Shown: positions 32,510-44,900 of the stretch, piece after piece | Layout: every line of letters begins with the position of its first letter | Numbering within the stretch: position 1 is the stretch's first letter | Source: Brachionus plicatilis | Lineage: Eukaryota; Rotifera; Eurotatoria; Ploima; Brachionidae | Reading direction: 5' to 3' | Length of the DNA: 64,000 nucleotides | Assembly (NCBI GenBank): GCA_010279815.1 | Contig: QEOQ01000508.1 | Span: 5,985,770-6,049,769, forward strand | Translations under genes and position numbers: made by a program | The notes under the pieces: generated by a model | The model's input: only the letters and a program-made list of their open reading frames with translations | The model's database searches: none | What the model was told of the DNA's origin: nothing

Positions 32510-32515
32510 AATAAA
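32510..32515 (+). terminator. polyadenylation signal AATAAA
   Basis: About 140 bp after the MEK stop, a spacing close to that of the upstream paralogue. Confidence 0.5.
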
Positions 32516-32855
32516 TAATACCTCCTAAATTTTTTTGTCTATTTTCCAATTTTTAATTTAGAATTAGAGAAAATTTTTTCTTCAATATTTTTTAGTTACT
32601 TTTTATTGTTTAAGAAAAAAAAATGTAGCAAGTTGCAATTTATCATAATTTAATAATTTGATTTTTGTTGTTGTTATTTTTCAAACTCCTACTACCCCAA
32701 GTTAAGTGATACCTTAATAATAAAGTAAAATTTTTTTATAAAATTTAGAATCACCTTTTTGATTTAAATTTTGAGAAAAAAACACACTTAAATTTCTTAT
32801 GAAATCAATCTTTGAATTTTTAGTACGTAAATTAATAAAATAAACTCATTTTTTA
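32516..32855. other. gene-free DNA
   Basis: MEK 3' flank. TCATTTTTTA at 32846-32855 is the left target duplication of the next element. Confidence 0.45.
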
Positions 32856-33643
32856 GGTCTATTGTAAATTGTTGTTAAATGATTTTAATGTCAAAAATTT
32901 ATTGTCAAAAATTTTAATGTCAAAAATTTTAATGTCAAAATATTTTAATGTCAAAAATGAAATAAGGATTTTAATGTATAAATATTTTAATGTCAAAAAT
33001 GAAATAAGGATTTTAATGTTAAAATATTTTAATGTCAAAAATGAAAAAAGAATTTAATGTTAAAATTTTCTGATGTTAAAAGCTATAGTCGATAAAGATA
33101 ATTAAAAATTGTATTTTTTAGAGATTATATTAAAAAAATTAATTAAGCAAGGACAAAAATAAAAAAACAATAAATTCAATTAGCATCCAAAAATTCGGAT
33201 GCTAATTGAATTTTAACTTTTTCTTTTATTGGACGCTTTTTTTATTGTTTAAAAAAGTTATTTTTGTTCAAGTTTTAAGTAAATTTTGGACTACTCAATA
33301 TTTTAAAGGGTAAAAATTTAATTTTTATCAAACGAATGCTGATTTCAAAACAATTTCGGACTTCTATTAATTCAAAGCTTTTTTTTTTAAGGAAGCGGTC
33401 AAAAAGCCTTTTTTAATTAGGCAAATTAAAATAGAATAGCATCATTTTTTAACATTAGATTATTAATTAAGATTTAGCAATACTTTCCTTATTTAAGATT
33501 TAACAATAATTTCCTTATTTAGCAAATTACATTTAATTCCTTATTTAATTTTTAACATTAGATTCCTTAATTAAGATTTGACATTAAACTCACTGACATT
33601 AATTTTTTGACATTAAAATATTTTAACATTAATTTACAGTAAA
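32856..33643. mobile_element. 788-bp inverted-repeat element with internal tandem units and 10-bp target duplication
   Basis: Ends: left CTATTGTAAATTGTTGTTAA, right (reverse complement) TTACTGTAAATTAATGTTAA, followed on both sides by arrays of TTTTAATGTCAAAAA units (plus orientation 32880-33070; minus orientation 33440-33640, often with AAGGA/TCCTT spacers). TCATTTTTTA occurs directly outside both ends (32846-32855, 33644-33653). The centre holds a perfect 15-bp-stem hairpin (33174-33211). Non-coding; a short open frame at 32869-33057 is an artefact of the repeat. Confidence 0.8.
33174..33211. repeat. perfect hairpin at the element centre
   Basis: 15-bp arms ATTCAATTAGCATCC / GGATGCTAATTGAAT around an 8-base loop, itself inside a longer imperfect inverted repeat with AACAATAAA flanks. 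Confidence 0.8.
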
Positions 33644-33653
33644 TCATTTTTTA

Positions 33654-34709
33654 TTATCAGAAATTATTAGAAACAACTTTAAAAATTTTTTTAGCCAGAA
33701 TTTAGACTTTTTTAAAATTTTCAATTGTTTGCTTCATTTTTGATGGACAACTTTTTGGAATTCAAATGTTAAAATTTTATTGATAAAAAAATTTAAAAAT
33801 AAATAAATGAAACAATATTATTTTCTGTCATTATTTAGAAGATTTTAATGCAAATAGTCATTAAATTATCAAATTAAAGAAAAACTATGTTATTCTTGAT
33901 CTAAATTTTTCAAATCCCTAGACAAAATAAAAAATTAATATTTAAAATTTTAAATTAATAGAAATTTATATATTAAGCCATGAATTTTTCATTTGAAATG
34001 AGTTGTTTATAATCACCGTTGAAATTTTGATTATTTCAAAGCACTGAGCGTTTCCATACGAATTGAGCAATCGAGAAATCATGTGAATAATCTTTTTTAA
34101 AAATTTATTTACATTTTGGTAAAATTTTTAATCCTTGAATAGCCTTTAGTAAATAAAAAATAAAAAATTGTATTTAAAATTGAATAGTTTTTAAAAATTA
34201 TTTTTTGCTAAAAATTTTAAATGGTGTATTTATTTTAAACGTTTAATTGTTCAAAAAAACATCTGTCAATAAAAAACCTTTCAATTTTACGATTTCAAAT
34301 AAAAACCATAGACAAACTAAAAATTTGGTTTCAAAAACAAAATTTTTGCCATGTTGGATAAAAACTGCATTTTTTCTAACAATTATTTGAAAACGTTTTA
34401 CAATCAAATTTTGTTTAAAACTTAGATTAGATTTTTATTAGTCTTAATTTTAATCCATATTAGTATATTTAGCAAAATTTGAATAACCTAGTTTTTCTAT
34501 TTGATTTGAAAATATACAATAACTAATTTTCGATATCTCTACAATATTTTCACCTAGTTTCTTTAAATTGTATTAAAATCTAAATCTCCTTATATCAGAT
34601 AACATGAATAAATTTTGTTTGCATTTGTCATAGCAACAAAACTTAATTCCACAAAAGGCTTTAAAACATTTTTGATCATAATAAATGAAAAAAAAGTATA
34701 TTTTTAAAA
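33654..34709. other. gene-free AT-rich DNA
   Basis: No gene, repeat or motif supported. Confidence 0.4.
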
Positions 34710-34715
34710 TTTATT
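34710..34715 (-). terminator. polyadenylation signal AATAAA
   Basis: Minus-strand hexamer about 67 bp past the CLIC stop. Confidence 0.5.
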
Positions 34716-34781
34716 TACAAATCCATCGGAAATAATGTGATCTTTTCTTTAAAGCTTGAAAATAAAAAACAAAAGTTTCTT

Positions 34782-36120
34782 CTAAAATTTTATGTCATCT
34801 GGAATAGCTAGTGTTTTGTAAGGTGCCTCTTGAACTATTTGCAACAAGTGCTTCTGGGACAAAAAACTCTTGGACCAATGGCAAATTATCTCTCTATCAG
34901 GTGGACACGACTTAAAAAATGAATCTGTCTCATAGCTTACTTTTAAATATTTCCACAAAAATTTGAATTTGTCAGGTATTCTAAATTGCTTGATTGATTC
35001 GCCAGCAACTCGAATATGCTGCAGCTTTGGCAACAGAGAGCAATCTACTAGGTTCATCTGATTGTTACCATTCATAAATTGAACCTTATTTAGGTCGTTG
35101 TTGAACAAATTCTTCAAAAAATTATCAATTTTCTCTAGCTCGGTCTCAAGGCCGGTTGGTTTGGTTGCCACATCGCGGATAAAATGGGAAAATTTGGAGA
35201 ACACATTCAAGCTAACACTTTTGGCCCGAGTATTGTCTTGAATCAAAGGCGTATTGGGATACAGACTATCCAAATACTCAGCTATTTCGTCCACATCACT
35301 GAGGATAACCGCATCGTTTTCGCTATCCGGTTCTAGCAGTTTACTAGAGCCGTGTAATAGAACCGGGGGCTTGAGCGACAACTCCTTGAATTCTTTAGGC
35401 GGATTATCAACATTAATTGTTAGAACGTCAAAGTTAAATTTATTGGTCTTGGCTTTGACAAGCAGTTGCAAAAATACAGTCTGGCAAAATGGACACGCTC
35501 CTTGGGAACGACCATCTTGGCCGGCCTTAACAAACAAATGTAACTTGTTGCAGTCTATTTCAGTATTTGAACTCATCACTAGTTGGTTTATATAACTCTT
35601 GTGCTCTGAATAACTGCTGAGAATAGAAGCAGTGCTATCTTTTTTATGGCTCGTATCAATCAGCTCAACCTAAAAAAAAACATTTAATGTTATAAAATAT
35701 TTTGTTAAAAACAAAAATTTGTTGTAACTGTAATCATAAGGCTTCACCTGTTCGTATTCAAAAAAATGTTAAATTATAATTTTTATGACTCTCAACAAAA
35801 TAAAAAAGTGTTTATTACTCAACTAGGAGAGAACTTTTTAATTTTTTTCAAAGATAAAAAATTATTAATTGTTTGTTAAAAAAAAGCGACTTTATCAGTT
35901 TAAAATTAATTAAAATTTTGTTGCTTAGTAGAAGAAAAATCTCTAGGTTAATCTGGGTGTTATCTGATTTGGCTTGGTGTGAATAGATTATCCAAGAGAT
36001 TACCTTGTTAGCAATTGGAAAGTTGAACGAGCAGTATGGGCTGAATTTGAAAAAATCCAGTTTTTGGTATTCATTTGCCCTGGGTTTGATGAACGCTTGA
36101 GAGTTTGATAGTTGTTTCAT
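34782..36120 (-). CDS. chloride intracellular channel (CLIC/EXC-4 family)
   Basis: Exons 36120-36004 (39 codons, donor GTAATC) and 35669-34782 (after a T-rich AG acceptor) join in phase 0 to 334 aa across a 334-bp intron. CLIC proteins are GST-fold proteins that switch between a soluble glutaredoxin-like form and a membrane form linked to tubulogenesis and membrane remodelling. KLHLFVKAGQDG (~81-92) opens the thioredoxin-like domain. The active-site motif is CPFC (98-101), a dithiol form like vertebrate CLIC2. PPVLLHG and the DVDEIAEYLD helix complete it, and the all-helical C-domain has the characteristic DCSLLPKLQHIRV. The ~80-residue N-terminal extension is longer than in typical ~240-250 aa CLICs; its first exon is inferred from matched splice sites, so an internal start at the Met just before SSNTEID is possible. 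Confidence 0.88.
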
Positions 36121-38190
36121 TCTCAGACTAAGATTCTAAAATCCAAAAATCGACACATTTAAATATTTGATGCAAGAGGAAATTTTTAATTAGGGAATTT
36201 ATCTAGTTCTTGTTCTATTATGCAATTAAAATTGAGATTTTCAAAATACCAAGTTTTGTTGCCAAAATCCTAAAGGACCCAGGTAAGATTAAAATTCATT
36301 TAGATTAGTATAATATTTTAAATTTTGACAATTTAACCATTAATCTCTTTTGAATGACCAAGTATCTAAACGAATAAATTAACCGTTCGACTAGAGTTCG
36401 GATTCTTAATGTCCGGAATTAATGATTTAAATATTCAAATCAATCAAAATATTTTTTTTAAAGTGCGTTAGCATCAAAGTGACAATTTTTGGATTTAATG
36501 GGAAGCAATTACATTGCATCAAAAATCGGATATTTAGTTTTTAAAAGCTCAGTTTGTCATTAAGATATATCTAGAACAAATAAGTTGAATAATTGTTAAT
36601 AAACTATACTTAAATAAATTTGAGATTATACAAGATTTTGTTTTTTAGGACCGTGATATTTTTAATATTGAAAAGATATTATGTAACATCATTTGAAAAA
36701 CATTTTGTCAAGGTATTAGTATCTTAAAATTCAAAATTTAATTTATATTTGAGATGGTTTCATTAAAATTTTGAAAAAAATAAAATCAATAAATTAAATT
36801 TATAATTTTGTTTTTGTTCAAAAATTTGAAAGCTAATTTTTATTAAAAAAATATTGTTTTATTTGTAGTATTTCAAATCTTCAAAGAGTTGACGTCATTT
36901 TTATAGAAATCAAAATACGAAATTGATATTTGCTTGGTTCAAATCTACCGGGAGACACACTGAAATCAAAAGAGCTTGCTTTTGAAAAATAATAAAAATT
37001 AATGTCTTTTTAACAAATCAATCCTTTTTTATAATTTTTGATATTTTTTTTGATTTTGATATCGCAGAAATCTTTGTTTAACTGAACATATTCTGATAGA
37101 GTATCAGAAATTTGAGTGTTTTTTAATTTTAAATAATCAATAAAAATAGAATAAAATAAAATAAAATTCGCGGATCCTAAATAAATCAGTTTCCAGTTAA
37201 ATGTAACTTAAAAATAAATGTAAACAATTAAAATTTAAAATAGAATAAACAAAAAAATATTCTTAATATCTTTAAATTCAAATAATTGAAGAATGAAAGG
37301 AAAATATAGTGTATGGTTTTGCTTTGATTTCTTTTGAAGTGCTCCTTCATAAATGCGACATCAGGGCTCTGAGAAATTCGGTTAAAAAAAAACAAAAGAA
37401 ATAAAATCTTAAACTTTTTTCCTAAGAGTTATAAAATAGCTCTGTCAATGCAATAATAATAAAAAAAATCGGCACAATTCAAAAGGTTTAAATAAATAGA
37501 ATTCAATTCTTGTTACAAGTTTTTTGGGAGAATATTTGATGTTGTTGATTTTTTGAAAAATGGTATAAAAAATAGATAAATATTGCTGATTTTTTCGGCT
37601 CGTAGTACGAAATTCTTAAAAATAAAGATAAAATTTTTTCAGCATATTAAAAAATAGTTATTTATCTATCATCTGCCTTAAATTGATAATAATAATAATA
37701 ATAATATTGAAGAAAAGTGCTTTTTGCGTAGATTACAAAATATTCCCTTTTTTCTGGCTTTTCATGAGACTTTAAATCATGTCAAATAAAATTGTTTAGC
37801 TGTTCTTAATTTTTATAGAAATTTGCCTTTTTGATTTCAAATTCGTAATCTACGCTCTTGGCAATTCCAGAAATTAGGGTTTAAGTGAAATTCAGAATAA
37901 AAGGACAAAAGAAAAAAAATTGTTGTAAAAATTATTGTCTACAAAAATAACAGTATACTTGAACTTCTTTAAAAGCAATAAATTTTTGTTTTTAAAAAAT
38001 ATATGCTTTATTAATACAATATTGATTTGAAATGATGGTTGACCGAAATTCACACTTTTTTATACTACTATATAATAAAAGATTATTTTTGGGCCTTTAC
38101 AATTACAATTGACGCAAAAAGAAGTAAAATTACAATAATTTAACTAAAATTTTCATCGATTATCATTTCAAATCAATACTAACGTTTTAC
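36121..38190. other. gene-free AT-rich DNA
   Basis: No gene. Small inverted pairs: GCGTAGATTAC at 37717 with GTAATCTACGC at 37845, and a 17-bp pair TATTGATTTGAAATGAT near 38022 with its complement near 38161. An (AAT)n run lies at 37688-37704. Confidence 0.45.
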
Positions 38191-38266
38191 ATGATACCGT
38201 ATCATGTGGTATGTCCATTGGTATGTCACACATTAGTTGCCAACTAATGTGTGACATACCAATGGA
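38191..38266. repeat. two adjacent perfect palindromes
   Basis: 38191-38207 is CATGATAC-C-GTATCATG (8-bp arms, one central base). 38214-38266 is a 53-base palindrome with 26-bp arms starting TCCATTGGTATGTCACACAT around one central C. The arms have no mismatches, which implies recent origin or homogenisation. Confidence 0.85.
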
Positions 38267-39379
38267 TCAAAAATCAAAAAAATTCTTCATTAATTGTTTA
38301 AGTGTGCAAATCACGTGCAAAACTTCTGCAAAATGCATCAAGTTTAAATACAATTAAAAAAAAATAAATTCCTGTATAAATGTCTAATTCTAATTTTAAA
38401 TTTTTACCTTTGCTGCCATCTATCGAATCGCTTAGTTATGCATACTTAACAAAACATTTATTCTCTCCGAAAGTTTAACAGCTTATGGTCAATTTTGTTA
38501 ATCAAACAAGTGATAAAAATCTGCTTATTTTTTTAACCAGCAAAAAAAAATTTTATTTTAAAAATTCATTTATTCTAATTATTTTTTCTTACTATTTTTT
38601 CTTTTTTCTTACAATTTTTTCTAATTTATTTTTATCTTCATTAAATTGTTTTACTATCAATTAAACTTTTTTTTCTAAGTTTTTTGGTAAAGGTAAAATT
38701 TATGAGAAATTTCAATTCCTAATGATCTGAAAGCGGCTCTACAAATGATGAATTAATGATGAATTAATTCAAGGAAACCTGGGGTCATTTAGTTTTACAA
38801 AAATACTAAAAAAAGAAAAAAATGATTCTATAAGTACGCTATAGGAAAAAAATTCAACCTGCAAATAGACTTCAATCAATCGACAGAATTCAAAAATCGA
38901 CAATTATTTTTTTCAATCAATTTCATAATCAAATATTTTTAAAGTATATTATTAGTAATTTATAGTAATTTTATTTTCGGTAATCAGCTAAAGAATAAAA
39001 AATTTTAAAAAAACTGCTAATCTGATTAGAAATTGTTGTTAAAACTTGCAAAATTTATCTTGGACATCATTTGAATCTTATTTAAAAAATTTAACCTCAG
39101 TTTGGAGAATTGAAAAAGAAACGGAGAGACCAAAAAAAAAAGATTTTTTTTTTTAATTTTTGGTTTCTATGTTTTTAAAAAAATTAAATTTTCTGTTAAA
39201 AAGATGCTTTTTTTATTTGCTGATAATTTTAAAAAAATGTTTAGCTAACAAAAAGAAATTAATTTCGATATCAATAACGATATCGCTATATTAGAGATTA
39301 TGCAGAATATTCAAATAATGTTTGTTGCACCTTTTTACATTTAACGTTTTCAATTTTAGAATACCCATTAGTAAATATC
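38267..39379. other. gene-free AT-rich DNA
   Basis: No supported feature. Confidence 0.4.
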
Positions 39380-39604
39380 ATGATTTGGAATGATTTTGCT
39401 TTTTCGCTGAGTGCTAGTTCGAATTTCAGTCATCTGGCAGTCGCAAAAATCGTCAAAAAATGTGATAATTCAAAGTCAACCGTTTCAAAAATATTTAGAT
39501 TAAAAGATTCAAAAATTCGGCTGACAACCAAATTTGCTGCTGCAAGGCCATATTTCTCAACAACAGAAATAAGAAAAGATGCTTCGAATATTAGGATGTT
39601 GTAG
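39380..39604 (+). CDS. short open frame of uncertain status
   Basis: 74 codons with lower A/T bias than the flanks, preceded by a TTTTCAATTTTAG acceptor-like sequence at 39348-39360, so a terminal exon is possible. No motif recognised. The antisense strand is also open and reads VVSRIFESFNL, sharing RIFESFNL with the unknown gene at 6583-7068. Either strand could be a decayed coding fragment, or neither. Confidence 0.2.
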   Translation: MIWNDFAFSLSASSNFSHLAVAKIVKKCDNSKSTVSKIFRLKDSKIRLTTKFAAARPYFSTTEIRKDASNIRML

Positions 39605-41948
39605 CAAGAGATTGCACTTTTTATTTAAAAAAATAAGGAGTTTTTTATATGATGAATTAAAAATATTTATAAAATAGCAATTGTTTTTCTAATTTTTAAA
39701 TATTAATTTTGTCAAAATAATCAAAAAATTGTTTGAGTTTTAAAAGCTTGTGTAGCTGAAGACTGTAAAAAATGTGCAAAAATTTCTGTCTAGCTGAAAA
39801 GCTAGTTATTTTTCCTATAAATGCAAAGACGTTTTTCTCTTGATAAAATTTAATTAACTAAAGAATTAAATCCAGAAGAAAAATTTTAAAATATTTTATA
39901 ATTTCAAATAAAGAATCGCGTATTGAAATTTAGTTATAATTTGGACCTATGGGTGTCTCAAATTACTTTAATAAATATTAAAGAAAATCTCCTTTTTTTT
40001 ATTTTAAATTATATTTTGCAACAATTAAAATTTACTGCAGTTCCAAAGGTTTATACCACTTTACATTATTTGTTTTTTTTATTTTTCCCAATCTAAATAA
40101 ACTGTTCTTCTGCCATCCTGTTGGATCACCTGAATATTAAATTAGGTTACGCATTAAAGCATATGCAAAAAAATTTCAGGTCTTTTAATATGAAGAACCC
40201 TTACTTTTTTGCTTTTTTTACTTAATAATAAAATTTAAAAAAAACTTATTTTAATAAAGCATTTCAATTCAATGATTTCAATAGATGTATTATAAATAAA
40301 ATACATTTTTTTAAAACAAAAAATTAAAATGTCACTCATAAAAATTCTATTTACAAATTAAAGTATTAAAAAAAGTTTATTGTCTAATATTTAGTCCTTA
40401 CTAGATTTTGTCTCAGACTTTATTGGTAATAAAACTTGATAAAATTTTTATTTGATTTATACTGCCAGTAGTAAGCTTTTATTCCAAGCTTTCGATTATT
40501 TGACAAGGTGTTTTATAATTTTTTTTCATTTTCTTCAGAGTATATTTTTGTGGGTCCATGATAATCTTTTGTTTGTTTTTTGAGTCATATATATGGTCTA
40601 TTTCAAAATCAATCATTTGGAATTTAAAAGAATATATTTTTAAATTATTTTAAGAAAAACAAGAATCAATACTATATGTTATGATAAATAACAAATTTTA
40701 TTATGATTTTTAATTTTATCATAGATATTCAAAGTTATGTAAATCCAGAAATTAAAATTTTTATTCAGTAATGTTGGTGAAAAATAATAAATTGCCTTCA
40801 ATAATAATAATAAATTTAGCATCATTATTTTTATTAATTATTAGTATTTTAAAACAATTTTTATTCATGATTAGTATAATTGGTAATTTTAGTATTCCAG
40901 AAGCATTTTTTAGTGAGCTCGAGCAAAAAAACAAAAAAAATCTGAACTAAAATCTAAATTACGCGAAAAAATCAAAAAAAATAAATAAGCTTTGTAAAAA
41001 TTTATCTTGTCATATTTTAAAGAAAATAGATAACATTTAAATATTTCAAATTTGCGCATAATACATTTTTTAGCTCTTTTTTTGCAAATTGCCTTTGATA
41101 TGCGATACATTTTAATTAATGGTTTTTGAAATTTAATTTTATGGACAAATTAAACACATTTAAATTAAAATTTTTCTCATTCCTTTTGAACAAAAACAAA
41201 TATTTATGTTAAAATAAAAAATTTCTTCTTCAAAATAGTCCATCTTAAGTTTTCCTAATTGAAAACATTTCTAATAAATTTTTTTCTAAATGCATTTTGA
41301 TAATTTTAATGTCGAATCTCGTGAGTCATTAAGATAAGTGATTATTGAAATTTTACAAATTACTAATAAAACAATAATAACTGATAAAAGATTAACTAGA
41401 AATTATTAACAAAATAATGTGGTTCTAGTCTTGTTTTGAAAGAGGCAGGCGTTAGTTGATGTAGACTTATAAATAAGCAAAAATTTGTGCGGATAGCCGC
41501 ATTTTTTTAATTAAAACCCAGTTTGAGGCTATCTAGAAACTTGATATAGCCAAGATATATGATACGAAGATTTTAATTAAAACAAAATTCAATTTAATTT
41601 GGTATGCACGCAATGAAGAGCGATTTTTGAAGCTCTTTTTTTTTATTCTAGAAAAGAAAATCAAGGTCTCGCGAATATAAAAATAGTTTTGAAATTACTA
41701 ATTATGACTGCATAAGAATTTAGAAAAATCTAACTCTATCTTATAAAATTTTTAGTTTTATTAAATGGAATAATTTATTACTGTACCGAAAATCAATAAA
41801 GACATTGATAAAATTATCTAAAACAAAAATTTTTACCAAAATTTTCTTTCCAACCTGGTTTTTTCTATCGTCATAGTTTCAGTAAAAATTTACTTTTTTT
41901 TCTTTTTATTATTAACATTAATTTTCTTTCTTTATTTTTAATTTCAAC
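39605..41948. other. gene-free DNA with a repeat and a possible small RNA
   Basis: 40040-40140 is the second copy of the repeat at 3195-3300. 41480-41508 has AAATTTGTG followed by a GC stem (TGCGG-ATAG-CCGCA) and a T run; 41617-41645 has another stem (AGAGC/GCTCT) followed by nine Ts. Nothing else supported. Confidence 0.4.
40040..40140 (+). repeat. dispersed repeat, copy 2
   Basis: Shares TTCCAAAGGTTTATACCACT and flanking words with 3195-3300. Confidence 0.4.
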
Positions 41949-44900
41949 ATGGATATAGAAACTTTAAGTTTAAAATCATTTAATCGTGAAATATTGAAAA
42001 ATCAGAATTCAAGTCCGATGTGTACAAATACAAAAAAGTTTATATGTGTGACACTTAGCTTGGCATTCATATCAATTGATGTGCTGCTCAACGCGTTTTA
42101 CGTGACTGATTCATTTAGAAAAAGCCTTTGGTTGTCTGAAGAACACCAAGGCAAGTATGTTTTCGCCACATCGCTGGTCGATTTATGGATAATTTCTCTT
42201 CTACGAGACCTATTTCTCACCATGGTAGTTCTTTGGACAATCATACAGCACCCAAAGGCGCACAATTTCATCAAATTTGTTCACAAGCGATACATAGGCG
42301 CATTTTTGTGTCTCCTAATGTATTCATTTGCCATGATTAAAATGCTCTTCTATGCCGACCAAAGATCTGATCCAGACAAAAACCACATGTTTATGAGTGT
42401 TTGGAATATTTTTGCCGGATTTATATTTTTTATTGAGGTCTACATGTTCGCTTTGATCAAGCCAAAGCAGAGCGATAGCTATAAAAAAACAAATGTGGAT
42501 GGAAGTGATCCAGGCGAGAGTCCTCAAGAAGATGACATTTTGATCGAAACTCTGAACGAAGCTAACAAAAAACGCTCATCTTTATTCAGACTGTTCAAAT
42601 ATTCAAAATCTGACTTGCATTTAATTGCTGTCGCTTCGTTTTTTCTCTTGGCAGGAGCTGTTTGTAAGTAGATAAACTTTTTTTTATTTTTATTTAAATT
42701 GGAAGTTATATTTATAAAGAATTGAAAGTTGAATAAAATGATGTAAAGTTAGATAAGGTTAAAAGCAAAAGAATTTTGACGCAAGTCTTTTAATTAAATT
42801 TTTGTTATTGCTAAATTTTTTTTGTTTAATTTGAAGTTGAATTTTGAAGTCATTTGAAAAGTTTTTTATTTGTTTTGTTTTTCAAATTTTTCGACTTTTT
42901 TATTAATAGAATTAAAACTTACTTACCTTGAGACTTGTTTTGTTATAAGCCTTATTAATTTATTAAATTTTTTAATTTATTTTTAAAAAATTTAAATAAG
43001 GTATATAATAATCTATAAATTAAAAACATTGATTGAAAAACAACATGAATTACCTTGACAAAAAGATTTAAGCCTTTATCGAATTTATATAAAGCATAAG
43101 AGTTCCTAAATTGATTATTATTGTAAGAAGTAAAAGGAGTAGTAATTGTTGCGAAACCTAACATGTAGAATGTGGAGCTATAGCAACCGATTCCATTGAA
43201 TATATCTAAAGCCGCTTTAAAACCAATGGTTGACTTAGATTTTACCTCATTTTCTGGCAACTTATTTAAATACGGAACTCTTTTTGAGAAAAATCCCTCT
43301 TAAAGTCACGGCAAGACCCTTCTCTCATCTATTCACCAGATCTCTGACAAGGTCTACCTCTTTCAATCACATATTCTCTAATTCTTCTTTCACTCAGTCT
43401 TGTCAGTTACATTCTAGCAAGCCTCATTTCATACGACATGTTACTCAACGACAGAGGGATCTTTGTTATCCAATCTTGCACTTTCTCTAATGCATCCACA
43501 TCCTTTTTCATACTTGGATTCCAAATATGTACTGCGTAGTCTAGTTGAGGTCTCACCATGGATATATACAATCAAAGGCACCAGTGGTTATCCCTAAACG
43601 AATTTGGAAAGCTAGATTCAGAAACTTAAATTTAAAGTTTTTTTAGGGATCTGGAATCAAAAAAATTAAGAAAAATTAAAGTTTAATATTAATAGAGTTA
43701 GATTAATTAAGTTTTTCGATTTCCCATAGAGATCTTCATTTGAAATCATTTTTGACCAAAAGATTCGTAATATTTTCCGTAAGTATTCATTATAAAATAG
43801 TTCAATCTATGAATGCAGTTGTATGGAGAATGTTAAGTCACATAAGAACTTGTTATAATATAGAAATGATTTCTTCTATTAAGTTGGATAATTTTGTTTT
43901 TTTTAATCCTGATTTTAGGATTCAAATCTGAATTTAGAGAAAAAATATAATTTAATTGTTATTAATTTTTTTTTTAATTATTTTTGGGACAATCGATTGA
44001 AAATGTCAGCCTAATTAATATTTTAATTAATTAGTAATAAATTTTTAAGCTGTGATGGAAAAAGCTTTTAAGTATGCTGTTAAGCACGACATTTGAAGCT
44101 CCCTCAGCAGTCAAAGTCTTCTTTAAAACTTCCAACTCTAATAGATTCAACTGATTCATATAATTAAGAATTAAAATAAATATGCTCTTCTTACAATAAA
44201 GTTTGTTTGTTTTTTAAATCAAAATATTCTTCAAAAAGAGTTCGTATTGTTTAATCTGAAAAAAAAAGTTGAGAACCTGTCAGAAATTGATTTAGAATAT
44301 TTTTGAAAATACAAGTTCCGATATTTTCTCGATTTTACAAAATTTTGCCAAACTCAAAAATTAAATGACTCAATTTTTGAGAAATAAACTTGACTTTAAA
44401 TAATCTAAAGATGAAAATAAATTGAAACTTTCTGAAAAAGTCAATATCACTTTGATTTGATGAAAGTAAGGAAATTCTATGAATAATTTTGAATTTTTTT
44501 ATCAAAATTATTTTCCATTACCGAATTTGAATACATTATTAAAAACCTATTTTGTTCAACAAAAAAAATCTTTTATTTATGAATTTTTTTTTGGGAAATG
44601 AAATTTATGGCGAAGAAAATTAGAGGAAAAGAAATTAATATAAAAAATTAAATATGCCTGGTTTAAAAAAGTAAATTATCTAAAAAATTGTACTTTCTTT
44701 TTGAATATATAAGTCTTAAACAAATGACTAAGCATGTTTAGATTACAAGTTAATCACAATTAAAGTAAAATTATTAATTTGAGGTATTTTTGCTTCACTC
44801 ATAAACCAAAGTCTGCAATAACTCGGAAATTTCCTGCAAAGTAATTGAATATTTTTTATTAGAATACTCTTGACATGAAACTCAGAAAATTAAAAAGTTT

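Noticed and set aside
32869..33057. 62-codon frame of repeated NVKN/ILM words as a repeat protein
   Set aside because: It is the translation of the TTTTAATGTCAAAAA array inside an inverted-repeat element.
36930..36960. tRNA B-box-like GGTTCAAATCTACC
   Set aside because: No acceptor, D or anticodon stems can be drawn around it.
40910..41110. 66-codon minus-strand frame
   Set aside because: K/F-rich translation typical of A/T-rich noise; no splice or polyadenylation context.
42955..43260. 101-codon minus-strand frame in the ABCB9 intron as a nested gene
   Set aside because: Its beginning (LPENEV...FKAALDIF) is the standard C-termin al block of a LINE polymerase and it adjoins the RT fragment; the rest is 3' flank.
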